Shown: positions 31,006 to 39,302 of the stretch, one piece after another
Layout: every line of letters begins with the position of its first letter
Position numbering within the stretch: the stretch's first letter is position 1
DNA from: JAUWNP01 sp034430655
GTDB taxonomy: Bacteria > Chloroflexota > Anaerolineae > B4-G1
Assembly: GCA_034430655.1 (NCBI GenBank)
Contig: DAOUEC010000301.1
Span: 1 to 48,991, forward strand
Direction: 5' to 3'
Length of the DNA: 48,991 bases
Position numbers and translations under genes: made by a program
Notes under the pieces: model-generated
The model's database searches: none
Seen by the model: the letters and a program-made list of their open reading frames with translations, nothing else
Told to the model about the DNA's origin: nothing

Positions 31006-31658
31006 AGGCGATCTTGGGCAAAAAAGTTGGGATGACGCAAATATTTAACGAGCAGGGTGAGGCTATCCCTGTGACGGTTATCGAAGCAGGTCCGTGCTAC
31101 GTGACCCAGGTCAAGATGCTTGAGCGGGATGGATACGAGGCTGTTCAACTGGGCTTTGAGGAAGTGAAGCCGCAGCGGGTAAGCGGCGGTGAGAAGGGAC
31201 ATCTGGCACGCAATAAGTTGCCTGCGTTGCGTCGTCTGCGGGAGTTTCGCCTGCGAGAGGGCGAAGACATCGAGGAAGGGCAGCGTGTTCTGGTGAACGT
31301 TTTTGAGGTGGGAGACTGGGTGGATGTGGTAGGCACCTCAAAAGGGCGCGGCTTTGCGGGCGTGGTCAAGCGACATGGCTTTGGGGGCGGTCCCAAGACA
31401 CACGGTCAATCGGATCGTCAGCGCGCGCCGGGTTCCATAGGTGCCTGTGCTGCCCCGGGTCGTGTGTGGAAAGGGCAGCGGATGCCCGGTCGTATGGGCG
31501 GTGTCCGGGTGACGGCGCAGGATCTGCGGGTGGAGTTGGTGGATCTGGAGCGGAATCTGCTGGCAGTGCGTGGCGGTGTGCCAGGTGCCAGAGGCGGACT
31601 GGTGATGGTTAAGCAGGCTCGCAAGTCAAGGGAGTTGGCGAAGCAGCGGGGTCTGTGA
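31002..31658 (+). CDS. rplC: 50S ribosomal protein L3
   Basis: 218 residues, an early-assembly protein near the peptidyl transferase centre. MKAILGKKVGMTQIF is the family start, from GTG 31002. The extended loop region KTHGQSDRQRAPGSIGACAA and GQRMPGRMGG is conserved. RBS is GGGGAGG, within the candidate switch. It heads the S10-type cluster, followed by rplD after 22 bases. Confidence 0.97.
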   Translation: MKAILGKKVGMTQIFNEQGEAIPVTVIEAGPCYVTQVKMLERDGYEAVQLGFEEVKPQRVSGGEKGHLARNKLPALRRLREFRLREGEDIEEGQRVLVNVFEVGDWVDVVGTSKGRGFAGVVKRHGFGGGPKTHGQSDRQRAPGSIGACAAPGRVWKGQRMPGRMGGVRVTAQDLRVELVDLERNLLAVRGGVPGARGGLVMVKQARKSRELAKQRGL

Positions 31659-31680
31659 AGAACGGCTTGTGAGGAGAGCC

Positions 31681-32301
31681 ATGGATGTTCCGATGTACAA
31701 CACCAAAGGGGAACAGGTCGGCGAGGCCGAGTTGCGTTCCGACATCTTCGAGGTCCCTGTCAATGTGTCGTTGATGCATCAGGCGTTGGTGCGTCAACTG
31801 GCGAATGCCCGTCGGGGGACGCATAAGACGCAGTCACGCGGCGAGGTGAATCGCACCACAGCCAAGTGGTATCGGCAGAAGGGCACCGGGCGGGCACGCC
31901 ACGGCAGTCGCAACGCCAACCTGTTCGTCGGCGGTGGAATCGCGCACGGGCCGAAGCCGCGCCAGTACACCAAGAAGATGCCGCGCAAGATGCGACGTAC
32001 AGCGCTGTGCTCGGCGTTGTCGGTTAAGGCGATGGAGAACCAGATCGTCATATTGGACGTGCTGCAGATGGAAGCGCCTAAGACAAAAGAGATGGTCGCG
32101 GTGTTGAAGAACCTTGGACTGGATCAGCGTGTACTGATCCTGCTGCCGGAGCGGAACGTGCGTGTGGAGAAGTCGGCGCGTAACCTGCCGCAGGTGAAGA
32201 CGTTGCGGGCCAGTTACCTCAACGTCCGTGACCTGTTGGGATACGACCACGTGGTGATGCCGTTGGGTGCGCTGCAGGTGGTCGAGAGTATTCTGGGATA
32301 G
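31681..32301 (+). CDS. rplD: 50S ribosomal protein L4
   Basis: 206 residues from ATG 31681, after GAGGAGAG; an in-frame GTG 31669 is less likely because it would precede that RBS. L4 lines the exit tunnel and in some bacteria represses its own operon. The tunnel loop KQKGTGRARHGSRNANLFVG (written with its flanks: WYRQKGTGRARHG) and GGGIAHGPKPRQY are conserved, and LRASYLNVRDLLGYDHVV closes the protein. It is a candidate autoregulator for the rplC leader, by analogy with E. coli. Confidence 0.97.
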   Translation: MDVPMYNTKGEQVGEAELRSDIFEVPVNVSLMHQALVRQLANARRGTHKTQSRGEVNRTTAKWYRQKGTGRARHGSRNANLFVGGGIAHGPKPRQYTKKMPRKMRRTALCSALSVKAMENQIVILDVLQMEAPKTKEMVAVLKNLGLDQRVLILLPERNVRVEKSARNLPQVKTLRASYLNVRDLLGYDHVVMPLGALQVVESILG

Positions 32302-32308
32302 GTGAACG

Positions 32309-32602
32309 ATGAATCCCTACAAAGTCATCATCCAGCCGATTGATACGGAGAAGACGCGCTATCAGGCCTCGGAGTTAGGGCAGTATACCTTCGAGGTAGA
32401 CCGGCGTGCGAACAAGATCGAAGTGAAGCGGGCGATTGAGGCTATTTTCGATGCGGACGTTGTGGCGGTTAATGTGATGAACATGCCAGCCAAGGCTGCC
32501 AAACGGCGCGGACGCCGTCGAGTGGGGCGCCGCTCCGCGTGGAAAAAGGCTGTGGTCACTCTGGCGGAGGGCCAGCGACTGGACGTGTTTGAGGGGGTGT
32601 AG
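32309..32602 (+). CDS. rplW: 50S ribosomal protein L23
   Basis: 97 residues, located at the tunnel exit, where it docks trigger factor and SRP. The start MNPYKVIIQPIDTEKT, then YTFEVDRRANKIEVKRAIEA and the basic loop AKRRGRRRVGRRSAWKKAVV, are typical. It starts 7 bases after rplD and ends 4 bases before rplB. Confidence 0.97.
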   Translation: MNPYKVIIQPIDTEKTRYQASELGQYTFEVDRRANKIEVKRAIEAIFDADVVAVNVMNMPAKAAKRRGRRRVGRRSAWKKAVVTLAEGQRLDVFEGV

Positions 32603-32606
32603 GTAT

Positions 32607-33443
32607 ATGGCGATAAAGACGTATAAGCCCACCTCACCCGGCCGGCGGGGGATGACAGGTTCGACTTTTGAGGAGATCACGCGCGCGGAGCCGGAGCGTA
32701 GTCTTCTGCGCCCATTGCACAAACGGTCTGGTCGTAATGTGCAGGGGCGTATCACGGTGCGCCATCGAGGTGGTGGGCACAAGCGACAATATCGGCTGAT
32801 TGATTTCAAGCGCGACAAGGCAGGTATTCCGGCGCGGGTGAGGAGCATTGAGTATGATCCCAACCGCTCGGCCCGCATCGCGTTGCTGGTCTATGCTGAC
32901 GGCGAGAAGCGGTATATCATCGCGCCGCTGGGGTTGCAGGTAGGCGACATGGTGATAAGCGGTGAGGATGTGGAGGTCCGTGTGGGGAACGCGCTTCCGC
33001 TGGCACGTATCCCGCTTGGCACGTTGGTGCACAACGTCGAGTTGTATCCGGAACGAGGGGGCCAGATGGTGCGCTCGGCGGGCACCTCAGCGCAGGTGCT
33101 GGCCAAGGAGGGGGACTACGTGACGTTGCGTCTCCCTAGCGGTGAGGTACGATTGGTGCGCAGGGAGTGCCTGGCCACTATCGGCCAGGTGGGCAACGTG
33201 GATCACGGCAACATCAAGTTGGGCAAGGCTGGCCGGAAGCGCTGGCTGGGGTGGCGCCCGGCGGTGCGCGGCTCGGCCATGTCGCCTCGCGACCATCCTC
33301 ATGGCGGCGGCGAGGGCCGGTCGCCGATTGGCATGCCGAGCCCCAAATCGCCCTGGGGTAAGAAGACGCTGGGTAAGAAGACGCGACGTAACAAAGCCAC
33401 CGATAAGTATATCGTGCGCCGGCGTGGCAAGCGGCGGCGGTAG
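32607..33443 (+). CDS. rplB: 50S ribosomal protein L2
   Basis: 278 residues from ATG 32607 (MAIKTYKPTSPGRRGMTG), RBS GAGGGGGTG within the end of rplW. L2 joins the subunits and supports peptidyl transfer. The essential His region reads SPRDHPHGGGEG, where many bacteria have NPVDHPHGGGEG. KRYIIAPLGLQVGD and the basic end TDKYIVRRRGKRRR are conserved. The stop codon lies at the beginning of the second copy of the 29-base dispersed repeat. Confidence 0.97.
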   Translation: MAIKTYKPTSPGRRGMTGSTFEEITRAEPERSLLRPLHKRSGRNVQGRITVRHRGGGHKRQYRLIDFKRDKAGIPARVRSIEYDPNRSARIALLVYADGEKRYIIAPLGLQVGDMVISGEDVEVRVGNALPLARIPLGTLVHNVELYPERGGQMVRSAGTSAQVLAKEGDYVTLRLPSGEVRLVRRECLATIGQVGNVDHGNIKLGKAGRKRWLGWRPAVRGSAMSPRDHPHGGGEGRSPIGMPSPKSPWGKKTLGKKTRRNKATDKYIVRRRGKRRR

Positions 33444-33469
33444 GGGCACGGTTACCGCGCCCGTACACG
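33441..33469 (+). repeat. 29-base palindromic dispersed repeat, copy 2
   Basis: Begins TAGGGGCACGGTTACCGCGC and ends CGTACACG. 25 of 29 positions match 29239-29267. It starts at the rplB stop codon. Confidence 0.7.
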
Positions 33470-33487
33470 GGAGGGAGGAGGCGGATA

Positions 33488-33793
33488 ATGTCACGATCGC
33501 CATTAAAGAGACCGATACCGTATGTAGATCCGAAGTTGTTGCGGCGGGTTGAGCGTATGAATCAGATGGGGGAAAAGCGGCTGATCCGCACCTGGTCTCG
33601 GTCTTCGACGATCTTCCCACATATGATCGGGCATACCATCGCTGTTCATGATGGTCGGCGGCACGTGCCGATTTATATCACGGAGGATATGGTGGGGCAT
33701 AAGTTGGGTGAATTTGCCCCCACCCGCACCTTCCGGGGCCACGTTGTGAGAGAGAGGAAGGGCCGGGTACTGAGGGGAGTGGAGAGGGAATAA
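33488..33793 (+). CDS. rpsS: 30S ribosomal protein S19
   Basis: 101 residues; 30S head protein contacting S13. MSRSPLKRPIPYVDPKLL, RTWSRSSTIFPHMIGHTIAV, VPIYITEDMVGHKLGEFAPT and RTFRGH are conserved. It follows rplB after 44 bases, mostly occupied by the dispersed repeat, which ends just before the RBS GGGAGGAGG. rplV follows after 3 bases. Confidence 0.96.
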   Translation: MSRSPLKRPIPYVDPKLLRRVERMNQMGEKRLIRTWSRSSTIFPHMIGHTIAVHDGRRHVPIYITEDMVGHKLGEFAPTRTFRGHVVRERKGRVLRGVERE

Positions 33794-33796
33794 GGT

Positions 33797-34159
33797 ATGG
33801 GTATGGAGGTACTGGCCCGAGCGCGGCACGTGCCGATGCCGGCACGTAAGGTTCGGCGGGTTATTGACCAAGTGCGTGGGCTGCACGTAGACGAGGCGTT
33901 GGAGGTGCTACGTTTCCTGCCCCATGCAGCAGCGCGTCCGGTCGCGAAACTGATCTATTCTGCCATCGCGAACGCGGAGGAGAACCTCGGGATACCGCGT
34001 AGCGATCTGTACGTGGCGCATATCGTGGCCGATGAGGGGCCGGGTGTGATGCCCGGAAAGGGCTTGCGACAGCGCTTTGGCGGACGCGGCCGCTGGCGGC
34101 CGATCCGTAAACGCTCTTCGCACATTACGGTGGTGCTGGAAGAGAGGACAACGGGGTAG
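33797..34159 (+). CDS. rplV: 50S ribosomal protein L22
   Basis: 120 residues; its beta-hairpin reaches the exit tunnel near the macrolide site. VPMPARKVRRVIDQVRG, AEENLGIPRSDLYVAHIVAD, and the loop VMPGKGLRQRFGGRGRWRPI followed by KRSSHITVVLEE are conserved. ATG 33797 or ATG 33803 may be used. It lies in the usual place between S19 and S3. Confidence 0.96.
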   Translation: MGMEVLARARHVPMPARKVRRVIDQVRGLHVDEALEVLRFLPHAAARPVAKLIYSAIANAEENLGIPRSDLYVAHIVADEGPGVMPGKGLRQRFGGRGRWRPIRKRSSHITVVLEERTTG

Positions 34160-34180
34160 GGAGATCGAAGGAGGAAAGAT

Positions 34181-34843
34181 TTGGGGCGCAAGGTTCATCC
34201 ATACGGCTTCAGGCTCGGAGTGATCCGGGATTGGAAAGCACGCTGGTATGCGGAGGGCGATGAGTACGCTAACCTGCTGCACGAGGACCTGAAAATTCGC
34301 CGGCTCATCGAGGACACTCTGAGGCGCGCGGGTATTTCTCGGGTTGAGATCGAACGCTTCCCGAAACAGGTTTCGGTAGCGATCTGGACAGCAAGGCCTG
34401 GCATCGTCATCGGGCGCAAGGGGGCCTCGGTCAAGATACTGCGCCGGGAATTGGAGGAGATGACCGACAAGCGGGTCTCCGTGGATGTGCAGGAGGTGGA
34501 GCAGCCTGAATTGGACGCCAAGTTGGTAGCGGAGAACGTCGTGGCCCAGTTGGAGCGGCGCATTTCTCACGGTCGGGCGATGAAGCGGGCGGTGCAAGCA
34601 GCGATGCGCGCCGGCGCGCAGGGCATTAAGGTGATGTGTAAAGGGCGTCTGTCCGGGGCTGAAATGGCGCGTCAGGCGTGGCAGCGCGAAGGGCGGGTGC
34701 CGTTACATACTTTGCGTGCCGACATTGATTACGCTCAGGAAGAGGCACGTACAACTTACGGCTGCATCGGGGTGAAGGTGTGGATTTATAAAGGCGAGGT
34801 GTTACCTGAGGTGAGGGTGGAGGGGGAGCCCTTTATCGTCTAG
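34181..34843 (+). CDS. rpsC: 30S ribosomal protein S3
   Basis: 220 residues. S3 lines the mRNA entry channel and takes part in helicase activity. TTG 34181 gives the family start MGRKVHPYGFRLGV, after AAGGAGGAAAG. The KH domain has ARPGIVIGRKGASVKILRRE, and the C-terminal domain has KGRLSGAEMARQAWQREGRV and TYGCIGVKVWIYKGEVLP. A G-rich repeat follows before rplP. Confidence 0.97.
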   Translation: MGRKVHPYGFRLGVIRDWKARWYAEGDEYANLLHEDLKIRRLIEDTLRRAGISRVEIERFPKQVSVAIWTARPGIVIGRKGASVKILRRELEEMTDKRVSVDVQEVEQPELDAKLVAENVVAQLERRISHGRAMKRAVQAAMRAGAQGIKVMCKGRLSGAEMARQAWQREGRVPLHTLRADIDYAQEEARTTYGCIGVKVWIYKGEVLPEVRVEGEPFIV

Positions 34844-34865
34844 GTGTACAAGTACCTGGCAGACT

Positions 34866-34900
34866 CCCCTCCCTGCTTCAGGGGGCCAGGGGAGGGGTGC
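34866..34900 (+). repeat. G-rich hairpin repeat before rplP
   Basis: CCCCTCCCTGCTTCAGGGGG then CCAGGGGAGGGGTGC. A C arm, short loop, G arm and second G run, as in trmD and the LytS gene. It fills the rpsC-rplP gap. Confidence 0.6.
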
Positions 34901-34917
34901 GGAGAGGTGGCAAGACG

Positions 34918-35343
34918 ATGTTGATGCCCAAACGAGTGAAATATCGCAAGCAGATGCGCGGCCGGATGAAGGGTAAGGCCACGCGCGGGACTGAGGTTGC
35001 GTTCGGGGAGTATGGGCTGCAAGCCCTGGAGCCGGCGTGGATCACGGCGCGCCAGATTGAGGCAGCGCGACGGGCGGTCGTGCGCCACGTGCGACGGCGT
35101 GGGAAGTACTGGATTCGTATCTTCCCCGACAAGCCGGTCACGGCCAAGCCGGCCGAGACACGCATGGGGAAGGGTAAGGGAACGGTAGATCACTGGGTAG
35201 CCGTGGTTAAGCCGGGCCGCGTTATGCTGGAATTGAGCGGTGTGTCTGAAGAGATAGCACGCGAGGCGATGCGTTTGGCGTCCCATAAGCTGCCTATCAA
35301 GTGCCAGTTTGTGAAGCGTGAAGATATCTCTGCTGGGGAATAG
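34918..35343 (+). CDS. rplP: 50S ribosomal protein L16
   Basis: 141 residues; organises the A-site region of the 50S subunit. ATG 34918 (MLMPKRVKYRKQMRGRM) follows GGAGAGGTGG; GTG 34897 would add residues from the repeat and is rejected. FGEYGLQALEPAWITARQIE, the basic RRRGKYWIRIFPDKPVTAKP and GKGKGTVDHWVAVVKPGR are conserved. rpmC follows after 6 bases. Confidence 0.97.
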   Translation: MLMPKRVKYRKQMRGRMKGKATRGTEVAFGEYGLQALEPAWITARQIEAARRAVVRHVRRRGKYWIRIFPDKPVTAKPAETRMGKGKGTVDHWVAVVKPGRVMLELSGVSEEIAREAMRLASHKLPIKCQFVKREDISAGE

Positions 35344-35349
35344 GAGAGT

Positions 35350-35565
35350 ATGCAGGCACGGGAGATTCGAACCTGGACTACGGAAGAGTTGCAAAAGCGG
35401 CTGGAGGAGGCCTACCAGGAGCTTTTCACTCTGCGCCGTGAGTTAGCCATGGGGCGTCTGGAAGATCACAGTCGGGTAAGGGCCGTGAGACGTGACATCG
35501 CCCGGATGAAGACGATCCTTCGCGAGCGCGAGTTGGTCGCTGAGTTGAGCGAGGAGGCAGCATAG
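35350..35565 (+). CDS. rpmC: 50S ribosomal protein L29
   Basis: 71 residues, a two-helix protein at the tunnel exit near L23. MQAREIRTWTTEELQKRLEE, LFTLRRELAMGRLEDHSRVR and RRDIARMKTILRERE are typical. It overlaps rpsQ by one base. Confidence 0.95.
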   Translation: MQAREIRTWTTEELQKRLEEAYQELFTLRRELAMGRLEDHSRVRAVRRDIARMKTILRERELVAELSEEAA

Positions 35566-35855
35566 TGGGGGGACGGCGCATATCTACAAGAAAGCGGCTC
35601 GTTGGCAGCGTAGTGAGCGACAAGATGGATAAGACGGTAGTGGTACGAGTTGAGCGCCTGGTACGCCATCCACTGTACGGTAAGGCACTGCGCCGGGCGA
35701 AAAAGTACAAGGCTCACGATGAGGAGAACATCTGCCGCATGGGTGACGTGGTGCGCATTGTCGAATCCCGCCCGCTAGGCCACGAGAAGCGGTGGGTCGT
35801 GGAGGAGATATTGAGGCGAGCCGAGGCTGAAGTGGCAACAGAGGTTGGGCAATGA
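35565..35855 (+). CDS. rpsQ: 30S ribosomal protein S17
   Basis: 96 residues; primary 16S rRNA binder of OB fold. GTG 35565. KRLVGSVVSDKMDKTVVVRV, LVRHPLYGKALRRAKKYKAH and GDVVRIVESRPLGHEKRWVV are conserved. It overlaps rplN by 4 bases (ATGA). Confidence 0.96.
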   Translation: MGGRRISTRKRLVGSVVSDKMDKTVVVRVERLVRHPLYGKALRRAKKYKAHDEENICRMGDVVRIVESRPLGHEKRWVVEEILRRAEAEVATEVGQ

Positions 35856-36223
35856 TCCAACAAGAGAGCCGTCTGCGGGTGGCCGACAACAGCGGGGCAC
35901 GGGAAATACTCGTCATCCGGGTGCTGGGTGGTTCCAAGCGGCGGTACGGCGGTGTGGGTGACATTGTCGTGGCGACGGTGAAGCAGGCCATCCCGACAGC
36001 GCAGGTGAGGAAGGGGGAGATCGTGCGGGCCGTGATTGTACGCACGGCGAAGGGGTACCGCCGTCCTGACGGCTCCGGCATCCGCTTCGACGACAACGCG
36101 GTAGTGATCCTGGATGGAGCAAGCCACAATCCGAAAGGCTCGCGTATCTTCGGGCCAGTGGCCCGCGAGTTGCGAGAGAAGGGTTTTATGAAGATCGTCT
36201 CGCTGGCTCCTGAGGTACTATAG
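35852..36223 (+). CDS. rplN: 50S ribosomal protein L14
   Basis: 123 residues; intersubunit bridge protein and docking site of RsfS. MIQQESRLRVADNSGAREIL, KRRYGGVGDIVVATVKQAIP, RTAKGYRRPDGSGIRFDDNA and GSRIFGPVARELREKGFMKI are conserved. It overlaps rpsQ and precedes rplX by 26 bases. Confidence 0.97.
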   Translation: MIQQESRLRVADNSGAREILVIRVLGGSKRRYGGVGDIVVATVKQAIPTAQVRKGEIVRAVIVRTAKGYRRPDGSGIRFDDNAVVILDGASHNPKGSRIFGPVARELREKGFMKIVSLAPEVL

Positions 36224-36249
36224 GGCGGCGATTGACAGGAGTGTGCAGA

Positions 36250-36573
36250 GTGGGCAATCGAATCAAAGAGGGTGATACAGTAGAAGTGCTCTCTGGCAAC
36301 GACCGGGGGATGCGGGGCACGGTACAGCGAGTTTTGCCAGAGAAGAACCGGGTCGTTGTCGCCGGTGTCAATGTCGTCAAGAAGCACCAGCGTCCTATGC
36401 GTGCTGGACGTGGGCAGATTCAGCCCGGCATCATTGAGTTTGAAGCCCCGATTCATATCTCCAACGTTATGTTGGTGTGCCCACGGTGCGATCAACCCAC
36501 CCGCGTCGGGTTTGCGGTGCAGGATGGGCATAAGGTGCGAGTGTGCAAGAAGTGCAGCGAGGCGATTGACTAG
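36250..36573 (+). CDS. rplX: 50S ribosomal protein L24
   Basis: 107 residues from GTG 36250 (MGNRIKEGDTVEVLSG), the family-like start, 9 bases after CAGGAG; TTG 36232 and GTG 36241 are in-frame alternatives. L24 starts 50S assembly. The KOW motif GNDRGMRGTVQRVLPEKNRV is followed by VNVVKKHQRPM. The C-terminal zinc-ribbon-like part has CPRC and CKKC, a variant seen in many bacteria. Confidence 0.94.
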   Translation: MGNRIKEGDTVEVLSGNDRGMRGTVQRVLPEKNRVVVAGVNVVKKHQRPMRAGRGQIQPGIIEFEAPIHISNVMLVCPRCDQPTRVGFAVQDGHKVRVCKKCSEAID

Positions 36574-36597
36574 TAGTAAGGGTAGGAAGGCGGACTG

Positions 36598-37143
36598 ATG
36601 CAGCGTTTGCAGAGGCTTTATTGCGAAGAGGTCCGGCCCGCGCTGATGAAAGAGTTCGGATACCGGAACATTATGGGGGTGCCGTGCCTGCGGAAGATCG
36701 TCGTCAACGTGGGTGTGGGCGAGGCGCTGGAGAACGCCAAGGCACTGGACCACGTGGTGCAGGACGTTGCGACGATCACCGGGCAACAGCCTGTGGTCAC
36801 TCGGGCGCGTAAATCCATCGCGGCTTTCAAACTGCGAGAAGGCCGTGCCATTGGCGTCAAGGTGACGCTGCGAGGGGAGCGCATGTGGGCGTTTCTGGAC
36901 CGGCTGTCCAACGTGGCGTTGGCGCGTCAGCGTGACTTTCGTGGTGTCCCCGACACCTTCGATGGGCATGGGAACTTCACGCTGGGATTGCGCGAGCAAC
37001 TGATGTTCCCTGAAGTGGATTACGACTCGATTGATAAGATACGTGGCATGGAGGTCAGTATCGTCACCACGGCCCACACGGATGAGGAAGGGCGACGGCT
37101 GCTGGAGTTGCTGGGGATGCCGTTCCGTCGCCGGGGCCAGTAA
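36598..37143 (+). CDS. rplE: 50S ribosomal protein L5
   Basis: 181 residues; binds 5S rRNA and contacts the P-site tRNA. MQRLQRLYCEEVRPALMKEF, VPCLRKIVVNVGVGEA, PVVTRARKSIAAFKLREGRA and the end RLLELLGMPFRR are conserved. RBS is AAGGCGGAC. rpsN follows after 20 bases. Confidence 0.97.
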   Translation: MQRLQRLYCEEVRPALMKEFGYRNIMGVPCLRKIVVNVGVGEALENAKALDHVVQDVATITGQQPVVTRARKSIAAFKLREGRAIGVKVTLRGERMWAFLDRLSNVALARQRDFRGVPDTFDGHGNFTLGLREQLMFPEVDYDSIDKIRGMEVSIVTTAHTDEEGRRLLELLGMPFRRRGQ

Positions 37144-37163
37144 TCTGGACGGGAGAAGTGAGT

Positions 37164-37346
37164 ATGGCGAGAAAATGTCTACCGATTCGAGAGACACGGC
37201 GCAAGTATAAGGTGCAGGTGCGGAACCGCTGTAAGCGGTGTGGCCGGCCGCGAGGTTATATGCGGCGCTTCCAACTGTGCCGCGTCTGCTTTCGGGAACT
37301 GGCTTTGAGGGGAGAAATCCCCGGCGTGGTAAAGTCGAGTTGGTGA
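37164..37346 (+). CDS. rpsN: 30S ribosomal protein S14, zinc type
   Basis: 60 residues from ATG 37164; GTG 37158 is an in-frame alternative. S14 belongs to the 30S head. The short zinc form (also called rpsZ) has four Cys in CKRCGRPRGYMRRFQLCRVC and ends ELALRGEIPGVVKSSW. The N-terminus (MARKCLPIRETRRKY) differs from the more usual MAKKSMIVK type. RBS is GGGAGAAGTGAG. Confidence 0.96.
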   Translation: MARKCLPIRETRRKYKVQVRNRCKRCGRPRGYMRRFQLCRVCFRELALRGEIPGVVKSSW

Positions 37347-37371
37347 GCAAACGGAAACGAGGTCTCATCTG

Positions 37372-37779
37372 ATGACGATGTCCGATCCAATAGCCGATAT
37401 GCTGACGCGTGTCCGCAATGCCGTGGTCGTGGGACATCCCGGCGTGCGTGTACCTTCGTCTAAGATCAAGGTGGCGGTTGTCAAGATCTTGAAAGACGAG
37501 GGATTCATTGAGAGTTACTACGTGACGGGTGAGCGCCCACAACCCCAACTGGTGATCCGGCTTAAGTATGTGGGCGAGAGGAAGGAACACCGCCCGGTAA
37601 TCACGGGGCTGAAGCGCGTGAGCAAGCCAGGGTGCCGCGTCTATACGCGCGCGTCGGAGATACCATGGGTGCGGAGCGGTATGGGTATCGCTATTCTCTC
37701 GACGCCCAAAGGGGTGTTGACGGGACAGCAAGCCCGCCGTCTGGGTGTGGGCGGCGAAGTGCTGTGCTACGTGTGGTAA
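37372..37779 (+). CDS. rpsH: 30S ribosomal protein S8
   Basis: 135 residues; primary 16S rRNA binder of the platform. It represses the spc operon in E. coli. MSDPIADMLTRVRNAVVVGH (ATG 37378, or ATG 37372 two codons earlier), VPSSKIKVAVVKILKDEGFI, GLKRVSKPGCRVYTRASEIP and ILSTPKGVLTGQQARRLGVG are conserved. Confidence 0.97.
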   Translation: MTMSDPIADMLTRVRNAVVVGHPGVRVPSSKIKVAVVKILKDEGFIESYYVTGERPQPQLVIRLKYVGERKEHRPVITGLKRVSKPGCRVYTRASEIPWVRSGMGIAILSTPKGVLTGQQARRLGVGGEVLCYVW

Positions 37780-37798
37780 GTGTTGAGGGAGGCAGGTA

Positions 37799-38350
37799 GT
37801 GTCACGGATTGGTCGTATGCCTATTCCTCTACCCGAGGGGGTGAGGGTGGATATTCAAGGTGTCCAGGTGACGGTGACGGGGCCCAAGGGTGGCCTTTCC
37901 CGCGAGTTCCACCCGGACATGGAGATTATGCTGGAGGATGACCAGTTGAGGGTGCGTCGCCCGACCGATCAGCGGCACCATCGAGCGTTGCACGGTCTGA
38001 CCCGGGCGCTGCTGAATAATATGGTGATCGGTGTGACGCAGGGTTTCCAGAAGCAGCTGGAGATTCACGGCGTGGGGTATCGGGTGGATATGCAAGGGGA
38101 TGGTAGTCTGGTGCTACACCTGGGCTTCTCCCATCCGGTGCGCATCGCTCCACCCGAGGGGATTCAATTCGAGGTTGAGCCCCGCTCAAAGCGGATCACG
38201 GTGCGTGGGATTGACAAGGAATTGGTCGGGCAAGTGGCGGCGGAGATGCGTGCCTGGCGGCCACCGGAGCCCTATAAGGGTAAGGGCGTCCGGTACGTCG
38301 GCGAGTACGTTCGCCGCAAGGCCGGCAAGGCTGGCAAGATCAGCATCTAA
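37799..38350 (+). CDS. rplF: 50S ribosomal protein L6
   Basis: 183 residues; near the sarcin-ricin loop and factor-binding site. GTG 37799 (MSRIGRMPIPLPEGV). ALHGLTRALLNNMVIGVTQG, LEIHGVGYRVDMQGDGSLVL and the end PPEPYKGKGVRYVGEYVRRK AGKAG are conserved. RBS is GAGGGAGGCAG. rplR follows after 24 bases. Confidence 0.97.
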   Translation: MSRIGRMPIPLPEGVRVDIQGVQVTVTGPKGGLSREFHPDMEIMLEDDQLRVRRPTDQRHHRALHGLTRALLNNMVIGVTQGFQKQLEIHGVGYRVDMQGDGSLVLHLGFSHPVRIAPPEGIQFEVEPRSKRITVRGIDKELVGQVAAEMRAWRPPEPYKGKGVRYVGEYVRRKAGKAGKISI

Positions 38351-38374
38351 TTCGATGGATTGTGAGGTTAAGAT

Positions 38375-38740
38375 ATGCCAGAGATTGATCGTCGAGTGGC
38401 CCGTCTGCGACGACACAGGCGTGTGCGGAAGCGCGTGGTTGGGACGCCAGAGCGACCACGGTTAAACGTTTTTCGTAGCCTGCATCATATCTACGCTCAG
38501 GTGATTGATGATAGCCGGGGACACACGCTGGTCTCCGCTTCGACCGTTGATCCAGAGGTAGAAACGCAGATTCAGGGGTTGACGAAGACTGAGCAGGCGC
38601 GTGTGGTGGGCAAGGTGTTGGCGGAGCGTGCATTGAGCCAGAGTATCAAGACGGTGGTATTCGACCGTGGTGGGTATAAGTATCACGGCCGGGTGAGGGC
38701 TCTGGCGGACGCAGCCCGTGAGGGTGGGCTCGAGTTTTGA
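38375..38740 (+). CDS. rplR: 50S ribosomal protein L18
   Basis: 121 residues; binds 5S rRNA together with L5. The basic N-terminus ARLRRHRRVRKRVVGTPERP, then RLNVFRSLHHIYAQVIDDSR, VLAERALSQSIKTVVFDRGG and YKYHGRVRALADAAREGGLE, are conserved. It precedes rpsE by 31 bases. Confidence 0.97.
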   Translation: MPEIDRRVARLRRHRRVRKRVVGTPERPRLNVFRSLHHIYAQVIDDSRGHTLVSASTVDPEVETQIQGLTKTEQARVVGKVLAERALSQSIKTVVFDRGGYKYHGRVRALADAAREGGLEF

Positions 38741-38771
38741 GGACGAAAGTTTGAGGCGCGGCGGAGGCAGA

Positions 38772-39302
38772 ATGGTCAGAAGGGATCGCGAGGTCTTAGA
38801 AGAACGAGAGGAACTGGACGAACGCGTCGTAGACATCACGAGGGTCGCAAATGTCGTCAAGGGCGGTCGTCGCTTCGCTTTTCGTGTGGTGGCGGTAGTG
38901 GGCGACAACCGTGGGCAGGTCGGCGTAGGGGTTGGCAAGGCGCGCGGCGTGCCCGACGCGATTCGTAAGGCAATGGGACGGGCGCGGCGCAACATGTGCC
39001 CCGTGGCATTGGTGCAGACCACGATTCCGCACGAGGTGGTCGGGCGATGCGGTGGTGCGAAGGTGCTCCTCAAGCCGGCCGCGCCGGGGACGGGTGTAAT
39101 GGCGGCCGGCAGTGTACGTGCTGTGTTGGAAGCTGTCGGTGTGCGCGACGTGTTGACCAAGTCGCTGGGCAATTCTAATGTTCACAACGTGGTGCACGCG
39201 ACGATGGATGGCCTGATGCAACTGCGCCGTGTGGAGGATGTGGCTCGTGAGCGAGGTGTGCCTGAGGTTCAAGTGATGCCGTTCTGGAGGCGGGGGCAAT
39301 GA
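38772..39302 (+). CDS. rpsE: 30S ribosomal protein S5
   Basis: 176 residues from ATG 38772 after GGCGGAGGCAG; the longer frame from 38718 overlaps rplR and is rejected. S5 helps decoding fidelity and mRNA entry. LDERVVDITRVANVVKGGRR, VGVGVGKARGVPDAIRKAMG, the spectinomycin-region loop, and KSLGNSNVHNVVHATMDGL are conserved. It overlaps rpmD by 4 bases (ATGA). Confidence 0.97.
   Translation: MVRRDREVLEEREELDERVVDITRVANVVKGGRRFAFRVVAVVGDNRGQVGVGVGKARGVPDAIRKAMGRARRNMCPVALVQTTIPHEVVGRCGGAKVLLKPAAPGTGVMAAGSVRAVLEAVGVRDVLTKSLGNSNVHNVVHATMDGLMQLRRVEDVARERGVPEVQVMPFWRRGQ

Noticed and set aside
35584..37731. 715-residue open frame on the minus strand across rpsQ-rpsH
   Set aside because: It lies opposite eight clearly recognised ribosomal protein genes, and its sequence is low in recognisable motifs; a shadow of GC-rich coding DNA.
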